Of a stretch of 64,000 nucleotides of DNA, positions 1 through 9,600 are shown piece after piece. The DNA is from Ignavibacteria bacterium. Lineage in GTDB: Bacteria > Bacteroidota > Ignavibacteria > Tepidaquicellales > Tepidaquicellaceae. Made by a program: the position numbers and the translations under genes. The notes below the pieces were generated by a model. The model did not search any database. It was not told the origin of the DNA and was given only the letters and a program-made list of their open reading frames with translations. Where the stretch lies: the NCBI GenBank assembly GCA_016704345.1, contig JADJAH010000016.1, positions 186,001 to 250,000 on the forward strand. The letters run 5' to 3'. The stretch's first letter is position 1. The number at the start of each line of letters is the position of its first letter.

Positions 1-1
1 T

Positions 2-1162
2 GGAAAGAAAATTGTTTCAGGTGGTGAGAAAGGTGTGATCTTTTTAAGCGATAATTTTGGAGCAAACTGGAGTAAGCTTCAGACAGGATACAATTTCGAA
101 ATAAACAGTATCAGCACGGATAACTTCGGGCAGTACTTTATTGCTGCAGGTGACAGCGGAAATGTATTGAGATCAGACACTTCGGGATTGATATGGAACC
201 ATATCAAACTGAATACCAATGAGAATTTAAATAAAGTTATTACAACGAAATCTTATGTCTTTATTGCCGGTACAAACAATAATTTCTTTTACTCAACAGA
301 TAGTGGTTCTACGTGGATAGATTGTGCTCCAAAAAATTTTCCACATCTATTGTTTCGTGGAATTCACGAAAGCAATAGTGTTTTTTACTTAGCCGGTGAC
401 AGCGGGACGGTTTTGAGGAGTACTGATCAGGGTAAGAACTGGAGTAACTTGGAGTTTCCTCCTGATTTTCCTCTCAATGAAATTTACTTTGTAAATGCTC
501 ATATAGGATTTGTAGCGGGTAAACCAAGATATTCAAATTACAGAGTGAACTTTTATAAGACTACAAACTCAGGAAATTCATGGGACAGTGCCAGTATGCA
601 GGCACCGGCAAATGATCTCGACTTTAAAAAGATCGTATTTATAAATGAGTCAACAGGTTATATGTACGCTACATTACACAATAATAATTATACAAATTTC
701 TATATACTATACAAGACAACTGATACTGGAAGAACCTGGTCAAACAAATATTTTGATTTTATAATTGATATCGATTTTGCGAATTACGATACGGCATTTA
801 CAGTCGGCTCACTTGGAGAAATCTACAGAACAACCAATGCAGGATCATGGGGCTTTGTAATTGCGGATGTTAAACTCTTGTCACAGGAGACACCTGAGGA
901 TTTTTTACTTCAGAACTATCCAAATCCGTTTAATCCAAATACCAAAATAAAATTTGCGGTTCCCAGAGGAGGAAATGTATCCATAAAGGTTTATGATTTA
1001 TCAGGAAAAGAGATTACTTCTTTGGTAAATAAAAATTTACGTGAAGGAAGTTATGAACTAGATTTTTCTGCAGACGACTTTTCTCTTTCTTCTGGAACAT
1101 ACTTTGTTCAGTTAAGAATGGGTGATTATCAAATAGTTTCTAAAATCGTATTGCTGAGATGA
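2..1162 (+). CDS. YCF48/BNR-repeat surface protein with T9SS type A sorting domain (5' end outside window)
   Basis: The reading frame is open from base 2, so the start lies upstream of the window; a GTG at 35 is only an internal codon. The protein is a run of YCF48/BNR-like blades, each carrying a pattern such as STDSGSTW, STDQGKNW, TTNSGNSW or TTDTGRTW, the signature of beta-propellers found in secreted proteins of this lineage. The last ~80 residues form a classic T9SS C-terminal sorting domain, with LLQNYPNPFNPNTKIKF followed by a beta-sandwich with KVYDLSGKE and ending KIVLLR. Known for the family: the tail directs export through the type IX system and is usually removed at the surface. 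The ligand or substrate is unknown. In the same frame just behind its stop codon lies a second sorting-domain tail (next entry). Confidence 0.9.
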   Translation, partial: GKKIVSGGEKGVIFLSDNFGANWSKLQTGYNFEINSISTDNFGQYFIAAGDSGNVLRSDTSGLIWNHIKLNTNENLNKVITTKSYVFIAGTNNNFFYSTDSGSTWIDCAPKNFPHLLFRGIHESNSVFYLAGDSGTVLRSTDQGKNWSNLEFPPDFPLNEIYFVNAHIGFVAGKPRYSNYRVNFYKTTNSGNSWDSASMQAPANDLDFKKIVFINESTGYMYATLHNNNYTNFYILYKTTDTGRTWSNKYFDFIIDIDFANYDTAFTVGSLGEIYRTTNAGSWGFVIADVKLLSQETPEDFLLQNYPNPFNPNTKIKFAVPRGGNVSIKVYDLSGKEITSLVNKNLREGSYELDFSADDFSLSSGTYFVQLRMGDYQIVSKIVLLR

Positions 1163-1399
1163 CTTAATCAAATATATCAAAGCAATTCAAACGAAAATCA
1201 AAATTCCAATAAAAATTATATCGAGCTAAAAGTCTACAATATCAGCGGAAAGCTTGTAAGCACTCTTTTCTCCGGCATTCAGCAGGCGGGAGAGCATGCT
1301 CTAACATTCGATGCGGCGGGACTGCCGTCGGGAATGTACTATGCGGTATTGACTGCCGGCGGAAGCGTAAGCAGGATAAGGATGGCAGTGGTTAAATGA
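1163..1399 (+). pseudogene. Stranded second T9SS sorting-domain tail
   Basis: Directly after the TGA of the preceding gene the same reading frame stays open for 78 codons to a TGA at 1397. The translation contains ELKVYNISGKLVSTLFSG, then QQAGEHALTFDAAGLPSG and ends MAVVK, which is the beta-sandwich half of a T9SS sorting domain without its NPFNP start. It has no start codon or ribosome site of its own. Most likely it is the old tail of this gene, displaced when another tail recombined in, or a relic of a fused neighbour. Stop-codon readthrough is a less likely alternative. Confidence 0.75.
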
Positions 1400-1433
1400 T
1401 AATTAAAAATTAGAAATTAAAAATTAAAAATAT
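1400..1433. repeat. AT-rich heptamer tandem repeat AATTAAA/AATTAGA
   Basis: About four to five copies of a 7-bp unit (AATTAAA, AATTAGA) start immediately behind the stop at 1399. Similar AATTnnA heptamer runs sit directly behind the stops of the genes ending at 34851 and 57373. Confidence 0.7.
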
Positions 1434-1483
1434 TTGGAGCAAGTAGTATCAATCCGTTTCGAAGTCTCGAGCGCCTTTCCGGC

Positions 1484-1650
1484 GGGCCTGCCCGTCGAAG
1501 ACAAAACTAGTTGAGCTCTCTGCAGGCGGGCCTGCCCGTCGAAGACAAAACTAGTTGAGCTCTCTGCAGGCGGCCTGCCCGTCGAAGACAAAACTAGTTG
1601 AGGGCCTGCCCGTCGAAGACAAAACTAGTTGAGCTCTCTGCAGGCGGGCC
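1484..1650. repeat. Tandem array of a ~44-bp GC-rich unit
   Basis: Five starts of GCCTGCCC lie at 1486, 1530, 1573, 1604 and 1648. The first four are followed by GTCGAAGACAAAACTAGTTG, and the copies with full spacing also by AGCTCTCTGCAGGCGG. Spacings are 44, 43, 31 and 44 bp, so one unit has lost its end. The unit ends are inverted (GCCTGC and GCAGGC), linking it to the dispersed palindromic family seen elsewhere. There are no unique spacers, so it is not a CRISPR array. Confidence 0.85.
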
Positions 1651-1695
1651 TGCCCACTGGCCATTGAAGTGTGAAATGCATCCCTGCAGGCAGGG
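1646..1695. repeat. Dispersed palindromic element, GCCTGCC family
   Basis: About 50 bp beginning GGGCCTGCCCACTGGCC, with TTGAAGTGTGAAATGCAT in the middle and ending CTGCAGGCAGG. A close relative lies at 31579-31634 and a diverged inverted copy at 42333-42383. It abuts the last unit of the 44-bp array. Confidence 0.75.
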
Positions 1696-1796
1696 ACTCC
1701 AAAAAGTGGCAGGCAGATGCGACAGATCAATCAAGACAGTGAAGAGACAGAGGTGTAGTAAGAGTATGAGTAACAGTTGCTGTTCTGGCTATGTGA

Positions 1797-3401
1797 CTAT
1801 TTCACACGATAAAGTACGGCAGTCGGGTTTGTGCTGTAAGCAACTACCGTGAAACCTTCAGGCGGAGAATTAAAATCCAGCAATTTTTTCCTAAGCTCAA
1901 CGTTCTCAATATTCTCGGACTCCTTTTCATTAATGAAATAGTATCCGCTGGATGTGCCGGATAAAGCCGTATTTAACTCATCAATGTTTGTTATGTAAGG
2001 AGTTGTAGCATAGCTCATATCAAGATAATATGCTATGTGAGGCTTTCGCGCCATAACTGTATTGCCTTTTAAGGTTTCTCCAAACTCTCTCTTTGTAGTA
2101 TCTGCTACTTTGAGAATTTCAAAAGGCACATCATTTATTTCCGTTTTAAGTATTGAGATTGTACTGTATGCATTTAAGACTCCTAAGGCTATCAAAACAG
2201 TACCAAACAGTTTGAACTTTCCAATCCCGATATTGTACTTGCTGAGCTTGGCTTCTTGTAAAAAGAGAATCATTACAAATAAATAGAAAGGAACCAATGG
2301 TAAAGAAAATCTTTCCGCATAAAAAATCAGAACTATTTGAAGAAAGAACAATATTACTGAAACTAAATACAACTTCTGACTATATGTCCTTCTTCTTAAT
2401 GTTATGAAAAAATAAAGGAGACCTAAGACCACGAACAGTCCAACAAGTCGGGGAAATAACCTGCTTATGTCTTTGTATAAATTTGATGGTGGATTAACCA
2501 GCAGAATTTTCTTCAGGAATAGTGGAAGATCTTTGTTAATGACTTCCGCCATTGAGCTGAAATCATTTTGATGCTTTAATGTCCATTCGTCTTTTGAAAT
2601 GTCATCAGGTTTGTAAACCGTCAATGCAGTGTTCTGATAATTCTTGTTGAAGAATGCCTGCCCGGTTACTGAATAACAATAGAAAGACCACGAACCAATA
2701 ATAATTACAATGGGAAGAAGAAAATAGGCCGCTCTTTTGGAAAAGTTAAAATCAGTAATAGAAGAAGCACGACTTCTGATAATTGTTACGATCAGGACGA
2801 TCAGTGCAAATACAAATAATGAAATCCCGGTATACCGTGTCAGGTAAGTAATTGCTACAGCTAAGCCTGCAAAGAACCATTGCTTAGAAGTAGAATTTTC
2901 TTCAATGCATCTAAGCAAGAGATAGATGGAAAGTATGTATAATAGAAAGAACAGCATATCAGTACCCGGTGTGAAAGCATACCTGGCGAAATTCAAATTC
3001 AGCGAAACAAAAATCATAACGAGTAGTGCAATTGAAGAATCAGATATCTGTTTCATTAATTTCCACACAACCAGAAGAGACAATCCTGCACAGGTTACAT
3101 TAAGTATTTTTCCTGCAACATAGAATCCCCCACCCCCACTTGTAATAAGCGTGAACAATGCCAGAACCATTTGATAAAATGGTCCTCTATATTCGTCAAT
3201 TACAATGACTCCTTTGAGAAACTCCCTTGCCTGCACTACGTAGGCAGAATAAAAATCGGTTTCAACTCCGTATGCACCGATAGGTCTGTTGACTAACACT
3301 AATATGAAGTAAAAGACTGTATAGACGGCGATATATAAATAGATCCAGTTTTTATCCGGCTTGAATCTAACTAATGAATTCTTCTCAAGTTCATTACCCA
3401 A
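1797..3401 (-). CDS. GT-C family membrane glycosyltransferase (PMT/ArnT-like)
   Basis: 534 residues with about ten to twelve hydrophobic segments. The first extracytoplasmic loop after TM1 has the acidic pair region GVETDFYSA (Asp near residue 49), followed by EYRGPFYQ, and a later loop has TYLTRYTG; these are typical of dolichyl-phosphate-mannose-protein mannosyltransferase-like (PMT_2/GT-C) enzymes, which move a sugar from a polyprenyl-phosphate donor at the outer face of the inner membrane. The C-terminal ~110 residues form a soluble domain. Donor and acceptor cannot be told from the sequence. It stands alone, with repeat-rich spacers on both sides; the 44-bp array lies just downstream of its stop. 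The ATG at 3401 is the only start that includes the whole first membrane segment with a charged N-terminus. Confidence 0.85.
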   Translation of the reverse strand: MGNELEKNSLVRFKPDKNWIYLYIAVYTVFYFILVLVNRPIGAYGVETDFYSAYVVQAREFLKGVIVIDEYRGPFYQMVLALFTLITSGGGGFYVAGKILNVTCAGLSLLVVWKLMKQISDSSIALLVMIFVSLNLNFARYAFTPGTDMLFFLLYILSIYLLLRCIEENSTSKQWFFAGLAVAITYLTRYTGISLFVFALIVLIVTIIRSRASSITDFNFSKRAAYFLLPIVIIIGSWSFYCYSVTGQAFFNKNYQNTALTVYKPDDISKDEWTLKHQNDFSSMAEVINKDLPLFLKKILLVNPPSNLYKDISRLFPRLVGLFVVLGLLYFFITLRRRTYSQKLYLVSVILFFLQIVLIFYAERFSLPLVPFYLFVMILFLQEAKLSKYNIGIGKFKLFGTVLIALGVLNAYSTISILKTEINDVPFEILKVADTTKREFGETLKGNTVMARKPHIAYYLDMSYATTPYITNIDELNTALSGTSSGYYFINEKESENIENVELRKKLLDFNSPPEGFTVVAYSTNPTAVLYRVK

Positions 3402-3799
3402 AGTATAGTTTTCCTTATTTACTAATTTTCAGATTTGTTTGTAGATGCTCATTTCACATAATAAATATATCCATACAAAGTAAGTCATGCAATTTAGTTT
3501 ACAGGCTCAGGCAAACCATCAGATATTCTGAGTGCATTTCGTCCGTGTCTGAGCTCCGGCACTCTTCCGGTACTCCACGAAGTGACAAGCAGAAGCGAGA
3601 GATTATACAAGAAAAAGATGCGACATGGTGAGCTTGAGCCTGTCGCAAGCTTGTCGAGTGAAACCATGACGTTTGACATACACAATGTCACCCTTCGTCA
3701 AGCTCAGGGTGACTCGCGATGATGGCATTCTCTTTGGCAGTGAACAACTTGCGAGAGGTTATAAGTGCTGATGTCACAATGAAGAATATCGAATATCAT
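3402..3799. repeat. Repeat-rich spacer with palindromes
   Basis: No gene is supported here. It holds two adjacent dyads: one runs from about 3624 to 3667 and is bounded by CATGGT and ACCATG around GAGCTTGAGCCTGTCGC, and the other at 3687-3713 has 8-bp arms GTCACCCT and AGGGTGAC around TCGTCAAGCTC. The CTTCG(A/T)CAAGCTCAGG core is a motif met again near 62260 in this window. Confidence 0.65.
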
Positions 3800-5257
3800 T
3801 CACACCTCAGCATCAATCTTATCCATTATCCATGCGGATAGATTAGGGTAAAAGATCTTCTGCGCTCTCAGCCTGAGTGAGGAGAGATCATCCTTATCAG
3901 TTTTGGGATTTGTCCTGATCCTGATCAATTCCCTAAGACACTTTGCATACTCTCCGATAGATTGCTTTATGAAGGGTGCAAGTTCGTCCGTGTTCTTGAG
4001 ATAGCTCAGAGTTGATGCCACCAGCGAGAGACCTTCTTCATAATAGCCGAGTTCATAATAGATCTTCAATTGCAGGATCTTCAGGTCAAGCTTAAACAGA
4101 AACAAGTTGTATTTTATCTTCAGAATGTATTCCAGCGCTTTTTCAAATTCTGCTTTTGCAAAATGCAGATACGCCATTGAGTATGCCTTCATATTCTCGC
4201 GGTGATTGTCGTGAAGATCATCGGAGTATTTCTCTATGAATTGCTCAAGCCATTTGTATTCTCCCGTGGCAGATGCATTCAGTACAATATTTCTGAAAAG
4301 CACTATATGAAAATCTTCCTTATCGGAAAGTTTGTAGATTCCGTTTTCGAGAATGTGTTTGTGAATCCCGAATACTTCCTGTGAATTCATTCTGTTGATT
4401 CCGCAGTATGTGAGAAGAATGTTCCAAAGCACATAATTTTCCGCCCTGCCGAAAATCGCAGAGTGTTTCTTCAACAGCTCTTTAAGCGAAAAGTAATATG
4501 AAGTATTGTCCCGGAATTTGTTCATCATATAAATGGAGTGAAAAATTTCAATGTATGGATAATATCCGGGATTGTTTTCCTTTATTGCAGGCAGAAGCTT
4601 GTCAGTGTCGAGATGTTCCAACAGCGGCTGAAGCATGTTGCTTCGGGGAATTATGTTGTATGCGTTTGCAAGGTTTTTTTCATCCTCAAACTTAAAGCAC
4701 GAGATCAGTGCGGCTGTCAGAATATTCTCACTCGCCCTAATCGTGTATTCAACAGAACTACTAAAATCATCCCTGTTCAGAGAGCAATCTCTTTTGACTG
4801 CGTCAAGGAGAAACTCATTAACAAAATATCCGACACTACCTTTTGAAATATCCTCACCTTGATTGTCCCGGTTGTCAAACTCCTTATCAAATTCCTTATA
4901 GAGCCGCCTTTTGCGAAGTTGATTAAGAAGCAGGTATTGCTTTGTTGACTTCCGGCTTTCCAGTTCAAGCAAGATCAGAAACTCCTTGCATATCCTGAAC
5001 AAATGTGAAGTCAGTGTTCTGATCAGATTCTCTGCGAGTAGCTTGACATACTTCTTTTCAGGAAACAGTTTTTTGAAAAGGTACTCATTGTTAAGATTCT
5101 TATCGTTGAATTCAGGATAGAATGTCTTAAGTATCTTGAGCAGATGCGAAAGGTCTCTTCCTTTATTATGGTATGCCGAGTCTACGAACTTTCCAAACTG
5201 CTTGAACTCATCCGGGCTGAAGGATCTCAGCAGATTTATAAGCTTAGTATCTGTCAA
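3800..5257 (-). CDS. Conserved hypothetical helical protein
   Basis: 485 residues, almost all predicted alpha-helical, Leu/Lys/Glu-rich, with no signal peptide or membrane segment. The N-terminus (LLRSFSPDEFKQFGKFVDS, then KLFPEKKYV) resembles a family of cytoplasmic hypothetical proteins I associate with Ignavibacteria and Bacteroidetes; no function is known to me. The helix-turn-helix pairs in the second half (YLHFAKAEFEKALEYI, YYELGYYEEGLSL) look like TPR-type repeats, suggesting a scaffold. It starts 13 bp behind the stop of the RES toxin gene on the same strand, so it may be transcribed with the toxin-antitoxin pair. Role in that pair is not implied by the sequence. Confidence 0.75.
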   Translation of the reverse strand: MTDTKLINLLRSFSPDEFKQFGKFVDSAYHNKGRDLSHLLKILKTFYPEFNDKNLNNEYLFKKLFPEKKYVKLLAENLIRTLTSHLFRICKEFLILLELESRKSTKQYLLLNQLRKRRLYKEFDKEFDNRDNQGEDISKGSVGYFVNEFLLDAVKRDCSLNRDDFSSSVEYTIRASENILTAALISCFKFEDEKNLANAYNIIPRSNMLQPLLEHLDTDKLLPAIKENNPGYYPYIEIFHSIYMMNKFRDNTSYYFSLKELLKKHSAIFGRAENYVLWNILLTYCGINRMNSQEVFGIHKHILENGIYKLSDKEDFHIVLFRNIVLNASATGEYKWLEQFIEKYSDDLHDNHRENMKAYSMAYLHFAKAEFEKALEYILKIKYNLFLFKLDLKILQLKIYYELGYYEEGLSLVASTLSYLKNTDELAPFIKQSIGEYAKCLRELIRIRTNPKTDKDDLSSLRLRAQKIFYPNLSAWIMDKIDAEV

Positions 5258-5270
5258 ATTTCCTTTCTGT

Positions 5271-5723
5271 TCAAATTAATCTTTCATCCCAAAAGCAATC
5301 TTCTGCTCTGACAAGCTTTATGGCTGCTTCATATCCGGGATGTTCTGTGTTTATGATAAAGTTATGCTCCAATGGAATGACTGCCGATGGTACTTTTAGA
5401 AGCAGAGTCTCCCGTTTCTTATACCAGTCTGAACCAATTTTCTGAAGAGATGGATATGCTGCAAGGGTACGCCAGTTATCGGGAAGGTTGCTTACTCTTA
5501 CTTGCTTTACGAATCTGTCGTCATCAGGAATAGAAATTACAAGAACCTTGTAAGTTTGCGTTGGAATAAGAGCGATTCTGTGCACAACCATTTCCAATGT
5601 TGCTAACGATCTTGAAGATCCTGCATATACTACTTTCTGTCCCCTGTCATTCCACCTGTTTGCAATACCGGAAGGGATCAGACTTCGGGAATACTTCTCA
5701 CTACAAATTCGAAATACTTCCAT
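5271..5723 (-). CDS. RES-domain toxin
   Basis: 150 residues matching the RES domain. Visible family landmarks are FRICSEKYS near the N-terminus, GIANRWNDRGQKVVYAGSS (the RW-N-G segment and the conserved Tyr), LATLEMVVH with the conserved Glu, and a C-terminal NPEHPGY-like segment (NTEHPGYEAAIKL). Known for the family: RES toxins degrade NAD+ and stop growth. The gene lies 3 nt behind the antitoxin gene, the usual antitoxin-toxin order. Residues needed for activity appear present, so the toxin is probably intact. Confidence 0.88.
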   Translation of the reverse strand: MEVFRICSEKYSRSLIPSGIANRWNDRGQKVVYAGSSRSLATLEMVVHRIALIPTQTYKVLVISIPDDDRFVKQVRVSNLPDNWRTLAAYPSLQKIGSDWYKKRETLLLKVPSAVIPLEHNFIINTEHPGYEAAIKLVRAEDCFWDERLI

Positions 5724-5726
5724 CCT

Positions 5727-6299
5727 TTATGCATTGTCTCCGTATTCGATCGCGGTCAGTCTGTCATTAACAAATCTGATTCCGGTAACAGTATTCAAAA
5801 ACGATACCGGACTCTTCTTATCAAAGAAAAAATTTTCCGTATTCAGCCACTGTTCAAATTTTTCCTTCGTGCCGAACACTTCTATTCCATGCATCACCAT
5901 GGATAATATTAGCAGAATGTTTTCTTTCACTTTTCCTTTGAATGTTACGGCAGGCTGCTTGTAAGTCCTTAATGTCTTTACACTGATATTCAGCCATTCT
6001 GAAATTACTTCGTCGCTGTAATCGGTAAGTTGTTTTATCGCATTCACATGCTTCCATCCTATTTCTTTCTGCTGAAGATAATTCAGAACTTCACTGTCAG
6101 CCAATTGCTTTGGAAGTTCCTCAAGAATCAGCTTAGGGGATGATCCTGACTTTGAGATTACTTTGGGATCTCGGGATTTCATTCGATCCTTTTTCTTCAG
6201 ATCATATGATGCGCTTGTTTCTTTGATTGAAAGAGATGAGTCAGATTGTACACTGTACTCCTTTTCTTTCCTTTCAGATTTAGTTTTCTTGTGTTTCAA
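5727..6299 (-). CDS. Xre/MbcA/ParS-type antitoxin (DUF2384)
   Basis: 190 residues. Residues ~70-190 carry the Xre-like helical part (EVISEWLNISVKTLRTYK) and the MbcA/ParS toxin-binding domain (HGIEVFGTKEKFEQWLNT, then LNTVTGIRFVNDRLTAIEYGD), the partner of RES toxins. Known for the family: it neutralises the toxin and represses its own promoter. The first ~60 residues are an unusual Lys/Ser-rich, low-complexity extension not needed for the fold. The ATG at 6299 is used here, but an internal Met near residue 40 would give a more usual length. It is the first gene of a possible three-gene unit with the toxin and the 485-residue protein. Confidence 0.85.
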   Translation of the reverse strand: MKHKKTKSERKEKEYSVQSDSSLSIKETSASYDLKKKDRMKSRDPKVISKSGSSPKLILEELPKQLADSEVLNYLQQKEIGWKHVNAIKQLTDYSDEVISEWLNISVKTLRTYKQPAVTFKGKVKENILLILSMVMHGIEVFGTKEKFEQWLNTENFFFDKKSPVSFLNTVTGIRFVNDRLTAIEYGDNA

Positions 6300-6626
6300 A
6301 TTCTTCTGTGTGAGTTACATTCTAAAATCAAAATAGGAAAACTTACCTGATGAAACAAGAAATTTTCCCTATGCTGTTTATTGAAATTCTAAAGGTTCAA
6401 AGCCGGAACTTTTCAATATAGGCAGGCATAAATTGTCCTGAAAATAGCAAGATCTCTGCAACAAATATTGCGGCTTAAACCTTATTTTTGGCCTCTTTTT
6501 AAGGAAAATGTCTTTAGTGTTTGCTGAATTACTGTCATTATTTCAGAAAAATCTTTTTGAAGAAGCTATGAAGTATCACCAATTTGCACACAACTATTTC
6601 ACAACAATAAACTTACGAGGCGAAAA
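6300..6626. other. Divergent intergenic region
   Basis: 327 bp between the antitoxin (minus) and the giant surface protein (plus). It is AT-rich and must hold both promoters. A short plus-strand frame from 6508 overlaps the next gene out of frame and is not supported. A Shine-Dalgarno-like GAGG sits 6 nt before the ATG at 6627. Confidence 0.5.
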
Positions 6627-9600
6627 ATGTTTAACCCAACAACAAAGATCCGCAACAGCCAATTTTTTAAATCTCACTCTGAAAATTTTTCTGATGTTAA
6701 ATCCCTCGTAGGCTTGCCTTGCCGGAATAAGGAAGCAGGAGACATTGAATTGCTCAATGCTTTGAACCGGCAGGCAGGCCTGTGCGGAAGGATGATAGCT
6801 CTATGTGTTTCACTGATGCTTCTGCTGTCAATCGAAACAACAAATGCACAATGGATCTTTCAAAACTCGGGAACAACAAGCGACATCTGGGGAATACAGT
6901 TTCTCAATCTCAATACCGGATTCATAGTAGGGGGTGGCGGTAATATCAAAAGAACCACGAACGGAGGCACAAACTGGAACAGTGTAAGCACTCCGGGATT
7001 TAGTGTGCAAAGGGATATAATCATTTGGTATGGTAACGTCTGGGGCGTGACGGCAGGACACAGCGGAGCATGGAGAACAACGAACGAAGGATTGAGCTGG
7101 TCAAATACTTTTGCTACATCATCATACTATGGCATGGATGTAAAGTGGACAGGCAATGTTGTCTATTGTGTAGGACAAGCTATGAACTACTCGCAGACAA
7201 CCAACTGGGGCGCTTCCTGGACATCCGGGACCTATTCTGTTCCGGGTACTGTGGGCTTTGATATTTACGGGATAAACATTACAAACAATGTCAGTCCCAC
7301 GCCAATGTATATTTGCGGTTCATCTGCGAATAACGGCGGAGTCAATACCCCGAAAGTGTGCAAGTCAACAGACGGTGGCGCTACATTCAGCATTGTTCTG
7401 AATTTCCCGACAGGAACATTTACGGGAGCTTCACTCAACGATGTAGAATTCACGGGTTCATCAGGATACGTGTGCTCCTCAAACGGCAGAATATTGAGAA
7501 CGGCAAACTTCGGAGCAAGTTGGGATACAACATATCTTGGAAACTACAATCTCCGTCAGTTCTCATTCAAGAATGCAAGCACCGGTTTTGTTTGCGGAAG
7601 CAACGGTCAGGTTTTTTATACCACAAATGCCGGAACGAACTGGCAGCCTTACGGCCTCACAGGAACCACTCAAAACTTAAATTGCATCGAATACAATTCG
7701 GACTATCTCTGGAGTGCCGGAGCAGCCGGAACAATGATCAGGAGTAGAGTATATCTTGATGAAGTAAATGTCTCCGGAGCAGTTTCAGGTAATGGTAATT
7801 ATCTAAACTTGACTTCAGCATTTACAGCAATAAATAGCTCTTCGCAAACTGGCGCAAATATTGTTGTTACAATCAACAGAAATCTTACAGAGCCTGCAAC
7901 AGGAGCCGTTCTTAATCAGGGAACCTGGTCAAGTCTTACCATACAACCGGCGGCAGGATCGGGCAAGACCATATCAGGAAACGTTAACGCCGGATCACCT
8001 TTGATTGACTTCAACGGAGCTGACAATGTCACTATTGAAGGCATTAACAGCGGAGGTACTTCTCTCACTTTGTCAAATACATCAACATCGGGAACTGCAG
8101 GTACAAGTACTGTAAGATTCAGGAATGATGCAGTGAACAATGAAGTTACCAACTGCAATATCTTTGGCTCAAGCCAGACTGATTATTCAAATCCGTGCGC
8201 AACTGTACTGTTTGGCGGAAATGCAGTTGCAACAGGAAATGATAATAATGTGATCTCGAATTGCAACATAGGACCTGCGGGAGGAAACCTTCCAGTTTGT
8301 GCGGTTTATTTTGCCGGCACTTCTGGCTCGCCCTCACTTTATAATGACAACGACACTGTTCGCAACTGCAACATCTATGATTACTTTAAGTCAAATTCCC
8401 ACACCGCCGGTCTGATGATTGTTGACGGAAACAAATCTGTCTCAATACTGAATAACAAGTTCTATCAGACTGCATCACGGACTTACACAAGCAGTAATTT
8501 GGATCACCATTTCATTCTGATCAATAATGTAAACGGAGACGGATTCACCGTTTCAGGCAACACGCTTGGCTATTCATCATCATCGAGCACGGGAACATAT
8601 ACATTGCAATCGCCTTCTCAAGGGAATTTTTACGGAGTGAATATTAATGTCGGAATTTCTGTACCTACGCTGATAAGGAACAATACGATCGCAAACATAC
8701 AATTGAATGGAAACTGGAACAGCGCCAATCTCATAAATGTGGCTGAGGGAAATGTATCTGTTGACAGCAACACCATTGGAAGTCAGACGGGTAACAGCAT
8801 AAACTATACAACCTTGAATTCCTTTAATACACAGCAGGTGAACGGGATCAAACTCTCAGGAAACGGAAACAAGACTGTAAACGCAAACATTATCGGCGGG
8901 ATTACTGCGACCGGTCCTGTTTGTTATTACTACGGCATCAACCTCAGTACGTCAGGAAATCCAGCATGGAATTGTTTTGGAAATATTGTCGGCGGAACGG
9001 TTTCAAATTCGTTAAGAAATCTTGCAACCGGAACAAACTTTACCTCCGGGATCAGCGCTCAAAGCGGCGGAACGGGAAGCTTTAATTCAGGGAATAACAT
9101 TATACCAAACATCGAGTCGAATGTAACCGGATCTTCCTTCAATCAAGGCACTTCAGGAATGTACTTAAGCATTCCAACAGGATCAGTCAATGCCTCAAAT
9201 AATCTGATTCACTCAATTGTCAGCAGCAATGCTTCACAGCAAACCAGAGTTTCCGGCATAGCGCTTTACGCCGGTAATTGCAGCATCTCCGGTAATGCTA
9301 TTCACACACTCAATACTGCAAACAACACATCGTCTATAGTCGGGATAAATTCATTCGCACCGACAGGAAACATTGTGAACAACATGGTAAGCCTTGGCAG
9401 AGACTCAGCCGGCGCGAGTGTCACATACGGCTGCGGTATCTTTGGCATTTATGATTGGAGCGGTGCATCAAATTACTACTTCAACAGTATTCACATTTCA
9501 GGAAGCGCAGTCAACGGAGCATCTAACTCATATGCACTTTACAGCACAACAACAGGCAACCGAAGATATACGAATAACATCTTCATGAACTCCCGTTCAA

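Noticed and set aside
1484..1650. CRISPR-like array
   Set aside because: Units are adjacent with no unique spacers, unit length varies, and no cas gene is present.
1598..1852. 84-residue plus-strand frame
   Set aside because: It runs through the 44-bp array and into the antisense of the GT-C gene; Cys/Arg-rich text typical of a repeat translation.
7358..7747. 129-residue frame inside the giant protein gene
   Set aside because: Shadow in another frame of a convincing multidomain protein.
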